Source: Flammeovirgaceae bacterium
GTDB taxonomy: Bacteria; Bacteroidota; Bacteroidia; Cytophagales; Cyclobacteriaceae
Length of the DNA stretch: 64,000 nt
Assembly: GCA_016712035.1 (NCBI GenBank)
Contig: JADJRT010000001.1
Span: 558,001-622,000, forward strand
Direction: 5' to 3'
Shown here: piece by piece, positions 47,447 to 58,100 of the stretch
Layout of the letters: each line of letters starts with the position of its first letter
Position numbering within the stretch: position 1 is the stretch's first letter
The notes under the pieces: model-generated
Database searches by the model: none
What the model was told of the DNA's origin: nothing
What the model saw: only the letters and a program-made list of their open reading frames with translations
Translations under genes and position numbers: made by a program

Positions 47447-49683
47447 TCATTTGCCTTTTTTCTTCATTTCATTGAACTTATCGGGCTGTGCAACTTTAGG
47501 AAACACGTTGTTTTCAATGCTGATATCGGCTGTTTCTTTTAATGGATCGATTACAACATTAACAACTTCCTTATCCTTTGCGAAAACTTTCGTTACGCGG
47601 GTTTCATTTAAGCGCCAGATTTCGGCAGGAGTCTCTCAATTTCTTTACTTCCATCTTTAAATGTCCACTCAATGATTACCGGCATGATTAACCCGCCTTG
47701 GTTCGAAAGCGTGATTTCATAGAAATTCTTTGTTTCCATTTTTGAAATCATGGCCTTATCGTCTAACCGATTTGCAAACTCGCCATACATCCGGTTTTCA
47801 GTTGGGATAACGCTGAAGTATTGCGGGCCTTCACTGAAATCTGCGGGCTTCTTGCCATCATTTTTAGAAGCAAGATCGCCTTTGGTAGTCGTTTTAGTTT
47901 TGTTCTCTACGGTAGCCTGAGTCTTACTAACCTTAAACCATTTAACGTCATCTACCGATACATCGCAGTTGTCGGTTGTATAAAACCAGCCGCGCCAAAA
48001 CCAATCCAGATCAACGGCCGAAGCGTCTTCCAGTGTACGGAAAAAATCGGCTGGCTTAGGATGTTTAAATGCCCACCGCTCTGCATATTCTTTGAATGCC
48101 TGATCGAAAAGTTCCGGACCCATTACCGTTTCGCGTAAAATATTTAGAGCGGTTGCACACTTCGCATACTGCTCATTTCCAAAATTAGAACGCACTACTG
48201 ATTCAGAGTTAACCATGAGTGGTCGCTGTAATTCAGGATTGCCTTTCATATAAGGTACAATGTTCGCAGCAGGGCCTCTACCTATCGGCTTATCCGGATA
48301 GTTCTCTACTTCCGTGCGATACTGAACGAATGTATTTACACCTTCATCCATCCAGGTCCACTGGCGTTCGTCATTGTTAATAATCATAGGAAAGAAGTTG
48401 TGTCCAACCTCATGGATGATAACACCAATCATTCCCCACTTTACCCGATCCGACACAGTACCATCGGCATTCGGTCTTCCGAAGTTGAAACAAATCATAG
48501 GGTACTCCATGCCCAGGGAAGCGGCATGTACCGAGGTAGCTTGTGGATACGGATAATTTATGGAATACTTAGAGTACGTAACAAGCGTGTGTTTAACGGC
48601 CATGGTTGATTCCTTCTCCCAAAGCGGATTGCCTTCTTTAGGATAATACGACATGGCTAGCGGAGTTTTATCACCCACTTTAACAGCCATCGCATCCCAG
48701 ATAAATTTGCGCGATGTAGCGAAAGCAAAGTCTCTAACATTCTCAGCTACAAAACGCCAGGTTTTTTTAGTTGTTGATTTTGATTTTTCACGTTGTATAG
48801 CTTCTTGCTGCGTACAAATGACAACGGGTTTATCAAAGGTTGTTTTTGCTTTTTCAAAGCGCGCATATTGCTCTGCAGTCAATACCTCCTTTAGATTTTG
48901 AACCATACCCGTGCCACCCACAATATGATCGGCCGGTACGGTAAGGTTAACCTGATAATTTCCAAAGGTTAGGGTGAACTCGCCCTGACCCAAAAACTGT
49001 TTGTTCTGCCAGCCATTCACATCATCGTACACGCACATGCGTGGAAACCATTGGGCAATGATGTACAGATAATTGTCTTCTAGCGGAAAATATTCCATAC
49101 CACTGCGCCCATCATTGGGCGTAACGTTTTTCATGCGATCATTGATTTTAAATGACCACTCTACTGAGAATGACATTTTTTGACCCGCAGCTAAAGCCTT
49201 AGGCAAATCAACACGCATCATGGTTTGATTGATCGTGTAGGGAAGAGCTTTGCCCGAAGCATCTTTAACAGACTTGATTTTAAATCCACCATCAAAATCA
49301 TAGAGATCAAGCGTGGCCGCCATGCTTTTAGCATCGACAGAATCTTTTACAGAATTATTAGCGGATTTGACCGTGTTGTTTCCTTTTGCGTTAATATTTT
49401 GATCGAGTTGCAACCACAGGTAAGTGAGGGCATCGGGTGAATTATTAAAGTAGGTTATCACTTCAGACCCGGTAATGCTTTGATTCTGATCATTAAGTTC
49501 AGCATCAATCACATAATCGGCCTGTTGTTGCCAGTACTTGGCTCCCGGAGCACCCGAGGCAGACCGATATTCGTTTGGCGTGGGAAGTTGCTGATCGAGT
49601 TGTTCAAATTTTCCTTGCCAGTTTTGAGCTGCTAAGGGTCCCGCCACAGCGAGCAGAAGGAAAGACATTATCAATTTATTCAT
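47447..49683 (-). CDS. M1-family metallopeptidase, copy 2 (frameshift near C-terminus)
   Basis: About 745 residues after correction. Signal peptide (LIMSFLLLAVAGPLAAQ), the same N-terminal NWQGKFEQLDQQLPTP as copy 1, substrate motif GMEYPMICFNFG and zinc site HEVGHNFFPMIINNDERQWTWMDE. A C is missing near 47637; restoring it turns ERLLPKSGA into ERLPAEIWRLNETRVTKVF, and the protein ends VAQPDKFNEMKKKGK at 47447. It is closer to copy 3 than to copy 1 (both share YDF[DE]GG[FY]KI and TMMRVDLP). Zinc aminopeptidase activity is expected; the role is unknown. Confidence 0.92.
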
Positions 49684-49699
49684 AAAAGTATTTAATATT

Positions 49700-49732
49700 C
49701 AAAATTAGAAATGGTTTTTTAATAGGGCACAA
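49700..49732 (-). promoter_or_regulatory. Promoter for M1 copy 2
   Basis: On the minus strand, TTG (49732-49730), a 22-base spacer and the exact -7 match TAATTTTG (49707-49700) lie 16 bases before the ATG. Confidence 0.5.
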
Positions 49733-49800
49733 CCACTTATCAACAATCTGTGCCACGATTTAATCCGGAGTCATGAAGGAACAATTCTTTCATGTTAAAG

Positions 49801-49875
49801 CTTGGTGCCTTGGCGGCTAAAAATCCGATGGTTTCTTTGCCACAGAGACTCAAAGCCACGAAGGAATGCACTAAG
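49801..49875. repeat. Degenerate palindromic repeat between M1 copies 2 and 3
   Basis: Left arm CTTGGTGCCTTGGCGGCTAA and right arm TTTGCCACAGAGACTCAAAG form an imperfect inverted repeat; the right arm resembles the CCACAGAGAACACAAAG element at 17191. Another hairpin, CATGAAGGA/TCTTTCATG, lies just upstream at 49772-49794. They occupy the 226-base gap between the two most similar peptidase copies. Confidence 0.45.
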
Positions 49876-49909
49876 CAAGTAACTCCGCTTATTAAACTTA
49901 GATTAGCTT

Positions 49910-52123
49910 TTAATTTTTCTTTTTTAATTCATCAAACTTACTCGGTTGAACGACCCGTGGGAAGATATTGTCCTGGATGTTAATGTCTGCAGTTTCTTTT
50001 AATGGATCAATAACAACGTTTACCACTTCCTTGTCTTTCTGAAACACCTTGGTAACTTTTGTTTCGTTAATGCGCCAGATTTCAGCGGGTAACCGTTCAA
50101 TCTCTTTACTCCCATCTTTGTAGGTCCATTCAATAATAACGGGCATTACCAAACCACCTTTGTTAGTTAGCGTTATCTCATAGAAGTTCTTATTCTCCAT
50201 CTTAGCAATGACAGCTTTATCATCGAGGCGGTTAGCAAACTCTCCATATAATCGGCTATCCGTTGGAGTTACACCAAAATACTGCGGACCCTGACTAAAA
50301 TCATTTGGTTTCGCATCGCCACCCTTTGTTGCTAAATCACCTTTGGTTGCCGATTTGGTTTTGTTTTCTAAAGTTGTTTGGTCTTTGCGAACTTTAAACC
50401 ACTTCACTTCATCCAATGTCATGTCGCAATTATCAGTGGTATAAAACCAGCCTCTCCAAAACCAATCGAGATCTACCGCGGAAGCATCTTCCATGGTACG
50501 GAAAAAGTCTGATGGCTTAGGATGTTTAAAAGCCCAACGTTGTGCATACTCCTTAAATGATGCGTCAAATAGCTCAGGCCCCATAACCGTTTCACGTAAG
50601 ATAAACAGAGCCGTTGCCGCCTTGGCGTATTGTTCTGAACCTGATTGCACAACTTGTTCTCCGCTCGTCATTAAAGGGCGCATCATTTCTTTATCACCTT
50701 TCATGTAGGGTACAATACCCGCTGGCCGGCCGCGGCTCCAGTCCAATTGTGGGTACCGCTCTAGTTCAGTTAGTAGTTGCACAAAACTGTCAATGCCTTC
50801 ATCCATCCAGGTTGTTTGGCGTTCGTCACTGTTAATAATCATAGGGAAAAAGTTGTGCCCTACTTCGTGGATAACAACACCTAGCATCCGCTGCAAAGTT
50901 TGATTGGTATATGTGCCGTCTTTATTCGGTCTTCCAAAATTGAAACAGATCATCGGATACTCCATACCAATAGAAGCGGCATGTACCGAAGTTGCTTGTG
51001 GATATGGATAGTCGATGGTGTATTTAGAATAAACTTCTAACGTATTTTTCACAGCAATGGTAGATTCCTTTTCCCAAAGCGGATTGCCTTCTTTAGGATA
51101 GTATGACATAGCCAATGGGGTAGTGGTGCCCAGCTTTACGGCCATGGCATCCCAGATAAACTTGCGCGAAGTAGCGAATGCAAAATCGCGAACATTCGTG
51201 GCATCAAATTGCCAGGTCTTTTTCTCTTTTGATTTTGTTTTTTCCTTGGCAACGGCTTCATCCTGTGTAACAATATCTACCGGCTTATCGAAAGTTGTTT
51301 TGGCTTTTTCAAATCGCTCAATCTCTGTTTTAGAAAGAACTTGCTGTGGATTTTTTATCATGCCCGTTGCAGCAACAACGTGGTCGGCAGGCACGGTGAT
51401 GGAAACCTTGTAATCCCCAAAAGGTAAAGTAAATTCTGAGCGACCCAGAAACTGTTTGTTCTGCCAACCTACCACATCATCGTACACACACATACGAGGA
51501 AAGAACTGAGCAATGGTATAAACGTAATTGTCTTCTGCGGGGAAATATTCATACCCACTTCGCCCACCCTGAAAATTGCGATCGTTAATATTATACGACC
51601 ACGCAATCTGAAAGCTTACTTTGTCGCCAGATTTTAACGGTTGTGGCAGGTCAACCCGCATCATCGTTTTATTGATTGTATGTTTTAAAGGATTGCCGGC
51701 CGCATCTTTAATGGAAGCAATCTTATAGCCGCCTTCAAAATCATATAGACTTAGTTGCCCCGCCATTGTTTTGGCTGCCACGGAATCGGTAATAGAGTTA
51801 TTGCTCGTCTTGCCGGTGTTGCTTTCTTTTTCATAAAGATTCTGATCCAGTTGCACCCACAAATATTTTAATACATCGGGTGAATTGTTGTGGTACGTAA
51901 TTTTTTCGGTTCCGCTAATGCTTTGATTGAGATCGTTCAGCTCAACTGAAATTTCGTAGTCGGCTTTTTGCTGCCAGTATTTGGGGCCAGGTGAACCCGA
52001 ACCAGAACGATACTCATTAGGGGTAGGTAAGGCTTGGTCAAGTTGTTCAAACTTACCTTTCCAATCTTGTGCGTTTACTGAAAACACAAAAAGAACTAAA
52101 GCAATTGTAATTAATTTATTCAT
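49910..52123 (-). CDS. M1-family metallopeptidase, copy 3
   Basis: This 737-residue secreted zinc aminopeptidase is intact. Signal peptide (LITIALVLFVFSVNAQ), DWKGKFEQLDQALPTP, GMEYPMICFNFG and HEVGHNFFPMIINSDERQTTWMDE. C-terminal half as in copy 2 (DWFWRGWFYTTDNCDM). It is first of the three in the direction of transcription and follows the HupE/UreJ gene by 45 bases, so it is likely co-transcribed with that gene. Confidence 0.93.
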   Translation of the reverse strand: MNKLITIALVLFVFSVNAQDWKGKFEQLDQALPTPNEYRSGSGSPGPKYWQQKADYEISVELNDLNQSISGTEKITYHNNSPDVLKYLWVQLDQNLYEKESNTGKTSNNSITDSVAAKTMAGQLSLYDFEGGYKIASIKDAAGNPLKHTINKTMMRVDLPQPLKSGDKVSFQIAWSYNINDRNFQGGRSGYEYFPAEDNYVYTIAQFFPRMCVYDDVVGWQNKQFLGRSEFTLPFGDYKVSITVPADHVVAATGMIKNPQQVLSKTEIERFEKAKTTFDKPVDIVTQDEAVAKEKTKSKEKKTWQFDATNVRDFAFATSRKFIWDAMAVKLGTTTPLAMSYYPKEGNPLWEKESTIAVKNTLEVYSKYTIDYPYPQATSVHAASIGMEYPMICFNFGRPNKDGTYTNQTLQRMLGVVIHEVGHNFFPMIINSDERQTTWMDEGIDSFVQLLTELERYPQLDWSRGRPAGIVPYMKGDKEMMRPLMTSGEQVVQSGSEQYAKAATALFILRETVMGPELFDASFKEYAQRWAFKHPKPSDFFRTMEDASAVDLDWFWRGWFYTTDNCDMTLDEVKWFKVRKDQTTLENKTKSATKGDLATKGGDAKPNDFSQGPQYFGVTPTDSRLYGEFANRLDDKAVIAKMENKNFYEITLTNKGGLVMPVIIEWTYKDGSKEIERLPAEIWRINETKVTKVFQKDKEVVNVVIDPLKETADINIQDNIFPRVVQPSKFDELKKKN

Positions 52124-52168
52124 ACTAAAGTTAAAACGTTTATGTCTAAAATATTCATAGGTACAGCA

Positions 52169-52756
52169 TCACCAAAAAATCCGGTCGTTCATGAGCACAA
52201 GCGCAATGCCCGCAATCGCTGCGGATAATACCAGCCTTACATCTCTGCGCGAAACTTTGAGTAATTCTACCAAAACAAAACTGATTGCGAGGAATATAGC
52301 AACCACTATTATTTGACCAAACTCCAGGCCCAGATTAAAGGCAAAAAGTGGGGATACAATATTTTCATTTTTGCCTAAAAGGGCTCTAAGAAAATTTGAA
52401 AAGCCAAGCCCATGGATCAATCCGAAAAAGAGTGCAAATAAATAGTTGATTTGAACTTTAGCGTTCGTTACGGTTGAGTCGCCCTTAAAAAGGTTGCCGG
52501 CTGCGGTAATGAAAATGGTAAGGGGTATCAGGAATTCAATTATTTCTGCAGAGAAGTTAATAACCTTAAGCGTGGCCAACGCCAGCGTTATGGAGTGCCC
52601 AATAGTAAAAGACGTAACGAGAATAAGAATTTGCCTCCAATCTCGTATCAGATATACAGCACAAAGTGCGAGAACAAAAAGAATATGATCGTATCCGTTT
52701 ACATAATCCAAGATATGATCTTTACCTAAGCCAAAATACAACGCAAACTCACTCAT
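52169..52756 (-). CDS. HupE/UreJ-family membrane protein
   Basis: This 195-residue protein has about six hydrophobic helices (for example DHILFVLALCAVYLI, ITLALATLKVI, FLIPLTIFITAAG, LFALFFGLIHGLGF). HupE/UreJ proteins are linked to nickel uptake for hydrogenase or urease, and their motif NGYDHILF with the following His, TIGHS and LIHGLGF is present here. No hydrogenase or urease gene is in the window, and it lies beside the M1 peptidase and DUF6702 genes, a neighbourhood I know from related genomes. Metal transport is inference. Confidence 0.8.
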   Translation of the reverse strand: MSEFALYFGLGKDHILDYVNGYDHILFVLALCAVYLIRDWRQILILVTSFTIGHSITLALATLKVINFSAEIIEFLIPLTIFITAAGNLFKGDSTVTNAKVQINYLFALFFGLIHGLGFSNFLRALLGKNENIVSPLFAFNLGLEFGQIIVVAIFLAISFVLVELLKVSRRDVRLVLSAAIAGIALVLMNDRIFW

Positions 52757-52778
52757 CGGGTTATCTTAAAAGTGGGCA

Positions 52779-52809
52779 CAAGTATAATCTTAATTTTGAT
52801 TTAGGCCAA
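52779..52809 (-). promoter_or_regulatory. Promoter for the HupE gene
   Basis: On the minus strand, TTG (52809-52807), a 20-base spacer and TATACTTG (52786-52779, one mismatch to TAnnTTTG). It overlaps the divergent promoter for the DUF6702 gene. Confidence 0.45.
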
Positions 52810-52824
52810 TTAGAACTAATTTTG
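52795..52824 (+). promoter_or_regulatory. Promoter for the DUF6702 gene
   Basis: TTTG (52795-52798), an 18-base spacer and the exact -7 match TAATTTTG (52817-52824), followed by a 28-base leader to the ATG at 52853. Confidence 0.55.
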
Positions 52825-52852
52825 GCGGCACGATTTTCGTGATGAGGTTTCT

Positions 52853-53338
52853 ATGATTAGCTTATTATACTCTTTCTTTCTTTTATTTCATCCCATTCAT
52901 CTCTCCGTCTCTGAAATCGACTACAGCGAGAAGGATAAAGCATTACAGATAACCTCACGCATTTTTTTGGATGATCTCGAGTTATCGATTCGTACTCAAT
53001 TAAAACAACCGGAACTTGATTTGTTAGAACCCGGACCTGGCCAAACCTCCGAACAACTTATTAGCGATTATGTTCTCAAACGCTTCTCAGTAAAGCTGGA
53101 TGGCAAATTGCAGAAGTTAAATTTTTTAGGCTTCGAACGCGAAGACCCGGCCGTGATTTGTTACATAGAGATTGAGAATATTAAAAAATTTAAAACCATG
53201 GAAGTAAAGAACGAAATCATCATGGAAACACATGATGATCAATCTAACCTGGTACACGTCACTTATAAAGAACCTGTAAAGAGTTTGCGTTTAACGCGCG
53301 GCAAGTCATCCGATATACTCACTTTTAATTCAAAATAA
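52853..53338 (+). CDS. DUF6702-like exported protein
   Basis: This 161-residue protein has a short hydrophobic N-terminus (LLYSFFLLFHPIHLSVSEI) and a core with alternating strands typical of DUF6702: SVSEIDYSEKDKALQITSRIFLDDLELSIR and IETHDDQSNLVHV-like METHDDQSNLVHVTYK. Family function is unknown. It is divergent from HupE and lies 12 bases before tpiA, in the order I associate with M1-HupE-DUF6702 sets. The DUF assignment is from memory of the family pattern. Confidence 0.7.
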   Translation: MISLLYSFFLLFHPIHLSVSEIDYSEKDKALQITSRIFLDDLELSIRTQLKQPELDLLEPGPGQTSEQLISDYVLKRFSVKLDGKLQKLNFLGFEREDPAVICYIEIENIKKFKTMEVKNEIIMETHDDQSNLVHVTYKEPVKSLRLTRGKSSDILTFNSK

Positions 53339-53350
53339 ATTTTAATAACG

Positions 53351-54108
53351 ATGCGTAACAAAATTGTAGCCGGAAACTGGAAAATGAATAAAACGCTGGA
53401 AGAAGCTCAGGCGTTAACTTCTGAACTCATAGGCATGGTAAATGATGAAGTTAAAGGGAATGTGAAAGTAGTTCTCTGTACTCCGTTTCCTTATTTGCAT
53501 CCGGTAAATCAGCAACTGGGTTCTAACAAACGCATTTCTGTTGGTGCCCAAAATTGCAGCGAACACGATTCTGGCGCCTATACGGGCGAGACCTCCGTCT
53601 CTATGTTAAAGTCAATGAATGTTCCATACGTTATTATTGGCCACAGCGAACGCAGACAATATTTTGGCGAGAACGGTAAGCTGCTTGCTACTAAAGTCGA
53701 CAAGGCATTAGCAGCAGGGTTGACCCCAATTTTTGTTGTGGCGAACCTTTGGAGATTCGTGAGAAAGGCACGCATGAACAACTAGTTAAACAACAGGTAG
53801 AAGAAAGTCTTTTTCATTTATCAGCGGAAGCGTTGAAAAAAGTTGTGATTGCCTACGAACCTGTTTGGGCTATTGGTACAGGTAAAACAGCAACCTCGCA
53901 ACAAGCACAAGATATGCATGCGGTAATTCGCAAACATCTGGCTACAAAGTATGGCTCTGTGGCTGAAGAGATTTCGATTCTTTATGGCGGAAGCGTTAAA
54001 GCCGATAATGCCAAAGAACTTTTCGCTTGCGCGGATGTAGATGGTGGTTTGGTAGGCGGTGCTTCGTTGAAGAGCCGGGAGTTTGTTGAGATTGTTAAAG
54101 CGATTTGA
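53351..54108 (+). CDS. tpiA: Triose-phosphate isomerase (one-base frameshift)
   Basis: TpiA interconverts dihydroxyacetone phosphate and glyceraldehyde 3-phosphate. Catalytic residues are visible: Lys in AGNWKMNK, His in VIIGHSERRQYF and Glu in AYEPVWAIGTGKTAT, plus the phosphate loop GGSVKADNA and GGLVGGASL. The frame breaks near 53735, where ATTTTTGTTG lacks one T; correction joins TPIF to CCGEPLEIREKG. Corrected length is 252 residues, normal. An essential glycolytic gene; error is assumed. Confidence 0.95.
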
Positions 54109-54125
54109 AAAATCCCCAAGAGGAA

Positions 54126-54956
54126 ATGCACTCTACGCGCCTTCAAGTAGCTTGTGATCCTGAGTATTCAGAAATACTAATGGCCGAAGTGGCCGAAGCC
54201 GGCTTTGATACCTTTATGGAAACGGAAACGGGTTTCGAAGCTTATGTAGAAGGTGATGAGTTTGATAAGAGTTTACTGGAGAGTCTGAAGCAGAAGTACA
54301 GTCAGGTAAAACCCTTACAATTTTCTTTTAGCCAAATTCCAAAGCAAAACTGGAATGAGGAGTGGGAGAAAAATGTAGATCCCATTGTGGTGGATGACCA
54401 ATGTCTTATCCGGGCCGCCTTTCATAAAATTGAAAAAAAGTATCCGTACGAAATTATCATAACGCCTAAAATGTCCTTTGGCACAGGACATCATCAGACT
54501 ACGCATTTGATGATAAGCCGCCAGATGAAAATGGATCATCAAGATAAACGAGTGATGGACGCGGGATGCGGAACGGTAATCTTATCCATAATGGCTTCCA
54601 AGCTTGGCGCGAAAGAAGTAGAGGCCTTTGATATTGATGAGTGGAGTGTGGTGAATGGCGAGGAGAACGCTGCGAACAACCAATGCAAAAATATTCACAT
54701 ACAGCAGGGTAAAATTGAAGAGGTGCAGCTTACAGGAAAATTTGATCTCATTCTGGCTAACATCAATAAGAATATTTTGATGAATGAAATGCATCGCTAT
54801 GCTTCATTTCTTAATAAGGGCGGGCAGTTATTACTTAGCGGATTTTATATAACTGATATAGAAGATCTGAAAGCAGAAGCAGCTAAATACAACCTTCAGG
54901 AGATAGTGCATGACGAGCGCGAAACCTGGGCGTGCCTGCTCTTAGAAATGATTTAG
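54126..54956 (+). CDS. prmA: Ribosomal protein L11 methyltransferase
   Basis: PrmA trimethylates ribosomal protein L11. The start MHSTRLQVACDPEYSEILMAE, the middle PKMSFGTGHHQTTHLM (post I-like family signature), SAM motif I VMDAGCGTVILSIMASKLGA and LILANINKNILM are present. Motif I normally reads GCGTG; here Gly is Val (GTA at 54576-54578), perhaps another base error. I prefer ATG 54126 to TTG 54105 because the former follows AAGAGGAA and gives the family start. 276 residues. Confidence 0.9.
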   Translation: MHSTRLQVACDPEYSEILMAEVAEAGFDTFMETETGFEAYVEGDEFDKSLLESLKQKYSQVKPLQFSFSQIPKQNWNEEWEKNVDPIVVDDQCLIRAAFHKIEKKYPYEIIITPKMSFGTGHHQTTHLMISRQMKMDHQDKRVMDAGCGTVILSIMASKLGAKEVEAFDIDEWSVVNGEENAANNQCKNIHIQQGKIEEVQLTGKFDLILANINKNILMNEMHRYASFLNKGGQLLLSGFYITDIEDLKAEAAKYNLQEIVHDERETWACLLLEMI

Positions 54957-55113
54957 GGAACACTTTTTTGCTAAGAATATTCAACAGCGATAAGTTCATA
55001 AAAACCGTTCACCTTTGTTGAGATACAATCCTGTTCAATATTCCGTTAAGTAGGTTAGGTTCATTCATTAGTACATTCGCTATTTTTTTACGAATTTCAA
55101 GGTTTTTGGCCCC

Positions 55114-58100
55114 GTGAAGCAGGTTTTTAGCTACATTATTGCCCTTCTTGTCTCAACCGCTGGCGTTTTTGCCCAGTCGGGCGAGGTCCGTCAATATAGT
55201 TTTCAGGATAGCGTACGCTTGGTTTTAGAAAGTACCAAGGCTAATGATGCGATTGTTGTAGGTGCCGCTTTCAATACGGCCTGGAGTTCTCTGGGCCCGG
55301 ATCATCAGAATATTATTCGCAGTCAGGCACGCCTGATGAAAAAGAAAGGCTACAAAGTAAGACCGCACTTTGTTAATTATTATGGTGCGATTGCAGCAGC
55401 TGTCACTATTGAAAATGCAGATCTTTCAAAACTCTCCAACTACTTGGCAACAACGGATAAGGTTTTAGCCAAAGACAATACCACACAGGCTAATTTATTC
55501 TTTCAGCAAAGCCGCGATTTTTTTGAAAATCACGCGCTGCATTTTGAAAAAGCTTTTCAGTTACAGGTTGTGGACGATAACTATCAATTCGATTATCTCG
55601 AACCTGTTTTTATTTCGGATACTGTGCAGACTGAATATTATGACCAGCCTGTGGACACCTCATCCTACAACGCTCCGTTTTGGCAACAACCCATAGTACA
55701 ACCTGATGTATATGGCCCCGTTATTAAATTCGACAAGCTCACTCTTAATTTCACAACTCCGTACGATTCGGTTTTACTTCAAAATACAAGTGGCTTGTTC
55801 GCACTCCGCGAAAAACTCTTTATTGGCGAAGGCGGGCGTTTTGATTGGTCGGCCGCAGGCCTTCCTTCAGATTCCGTGTATTATGAATTGAGTAAATATA
55901 ATTTCAAAACGAATCAACCGTACTTAAAAGCAGAGCAAGGCAAGCTTCGATATATTGGTAAGGTCTCTACGTTTGTGCCGGGCATATTTGAGTTTAGGAG
56001 TATCAACCACAAAACTCCTGAAACTTCTATTTATCCACGGTTCAAATCGTACGAGTCGAATATTAACTTAAAAGGCATTGGTGATGAGAAATTAAAATAC
56101 ACGGGTGGACTTGGATTGCAGGGCAATAGAGTAAACAGCAATTCGGTTGATGGTAGTCTCGCAACTATTGAGGTTCGAGGTGAAACAGATAAAAAGTTTA
56201 AAGCGATTGCCGAGTCTTTTGGATTTCAGGATTCAGTGATTGTTTCTCCGCGTGCACGGGTTACCATCTATCAGCAAAATGATTCGATCGTCCATCCCGC
56301 CATGGAAGTATGGTATGATCACAAAAATCAAAAACTGGTGCTGAATAAAGAAAAGAGCCAGTTGCGAAAAGCTCCTTTTTCATCTTCCTATTTCGATATT
56401 GAATTTACAGCCGATCAAATTAGATGGGATTTAAAATCAGACAGCCTTTCGGCCTGGATACAGGGAAGTGGCAACATATCGCCCATGGTTCTTGAGTCAA
56501 ATGATTTTTACGATCCCGAAGGCTATCGTGAGCTTCGCGGAAAGGGATTCAGTTTTCATCCCTTGGCGTTAGTGGTGAACCATGCCAATGAAATTGGTAG
56601 CAACGATTACTATGTGTATGATTTAGTATTGGAAGGCAGACGATAATTTAAAAGTACACTCCCTTACCGACACAACGGCCAATGCGGTGATCAGTTTCTC
56701 TAATGGAAGAATGACAGTCTATGGCGTGGAGGAGTTTAATGTGAGCGATTCGCTTAATGTTATTATTAAACCGGATAGCAGTCGGATTACCTTTTTGCAA
56801 AATCGCGATATAAAATTTAACGGAACAATTAATGCCGGTAATTTCGAAATCACGGGTCGCGATTTCACATTAAAGTATGATAGTTTTTTTATTAACATGA
56901 ATCATATCGACTCCATTCGGTTTTATGTTACTGAAAAAAATGGAACGAGACGAAGAGTAAATAACTCGATGGTTGGGGCCGACTCGACAGCCGCGGCCGC
57001 GGGCGGTATGCAAGCTTCATCCAATAAAACAGCGGGTACTTTATTTATCAATCGACCCGATAATAAATCGGGCAAAATAAAATACCCCAATTATCCCCGA
57101 TTGGATGCAACAGCAGGGGGAGTAATCTATTTTGATAGAAGCGAAGTGTTGAATGGTGCCTATGACCGATCTGTATTTTTTTGTGGTACCACCTTTCAAG
57201 CTGGATAGTTTGAATGATGCCGATCCGGGTTCTATAAAGTTTGAAGGTACGTTCGTGTCCAGTGGTATGTTCCCCAGTTTCAAAGAGAAGCTATATACCA
57301 TGCCCGACAAATCTTTAGGGTTTACGCATACAGTTCCTGCTTCAGGCTACCCGCTTTACCAGGGCGATGGGAAATTATATGGCGGCATGTCGTTAGATAA
57401 TGCGGGTATTCGGGCTACCGGAAAAATTGATTATTTAGCAGCATCGGTAGAGTCACGCGACTTTGTGTTTTATCCGGATTCGGTTGTAGGACGAGGTAGC
57501 GTGGGTGAAATTAAAGAGAAGCAATTTGGTGCGGTGTATTTCCCTCAAATCAAGTTAGGCGATTATCAACTGAAATGGCTGCCCAAGCAAGACAAGATGT
57601 ACATCAAGAATTTAAAGGAGCCGTTTAGCTTGTATCAGAGCACGGCTGCTTTAGACGGTAAACTGATAGTCTCAAAATCAGGGGTTGGCGGAGATGGCCG
57701 TTTAACTACACGTGGATCTGAAGTACGATCGAAAGAACTTTCTTTCTCAGCAAAGGAATTTGGTGCCCGTAATGCAAGCTTTGAAGTGAAGACTGGGAAT
57801 CCAGACAAGCCAGCCCTTGCGGCTAATGATGTGAAACTTAAGTTTAATCTCGATCAGAATTTTGCAACCATAAGTCCGGAAGTGGAAGGAGAAGCAGCCA
57901 TCGATTTTCCGTATGCGCAGTTTAAAACTTCTATTCCAGAAGCGCGTTGGGATTTAACCACGCAGAAAATTGTGATGAATAAAGCGCCCGATGTTCCTAT
58001 TGAGAATTCATATTTCTACACCACGCGCAAAGAATTGGATTCACTTAGTTTTAATGCCGAGCGCGCGGAGTATGATATCAAAACTCAGCAGCTAAAAGTG

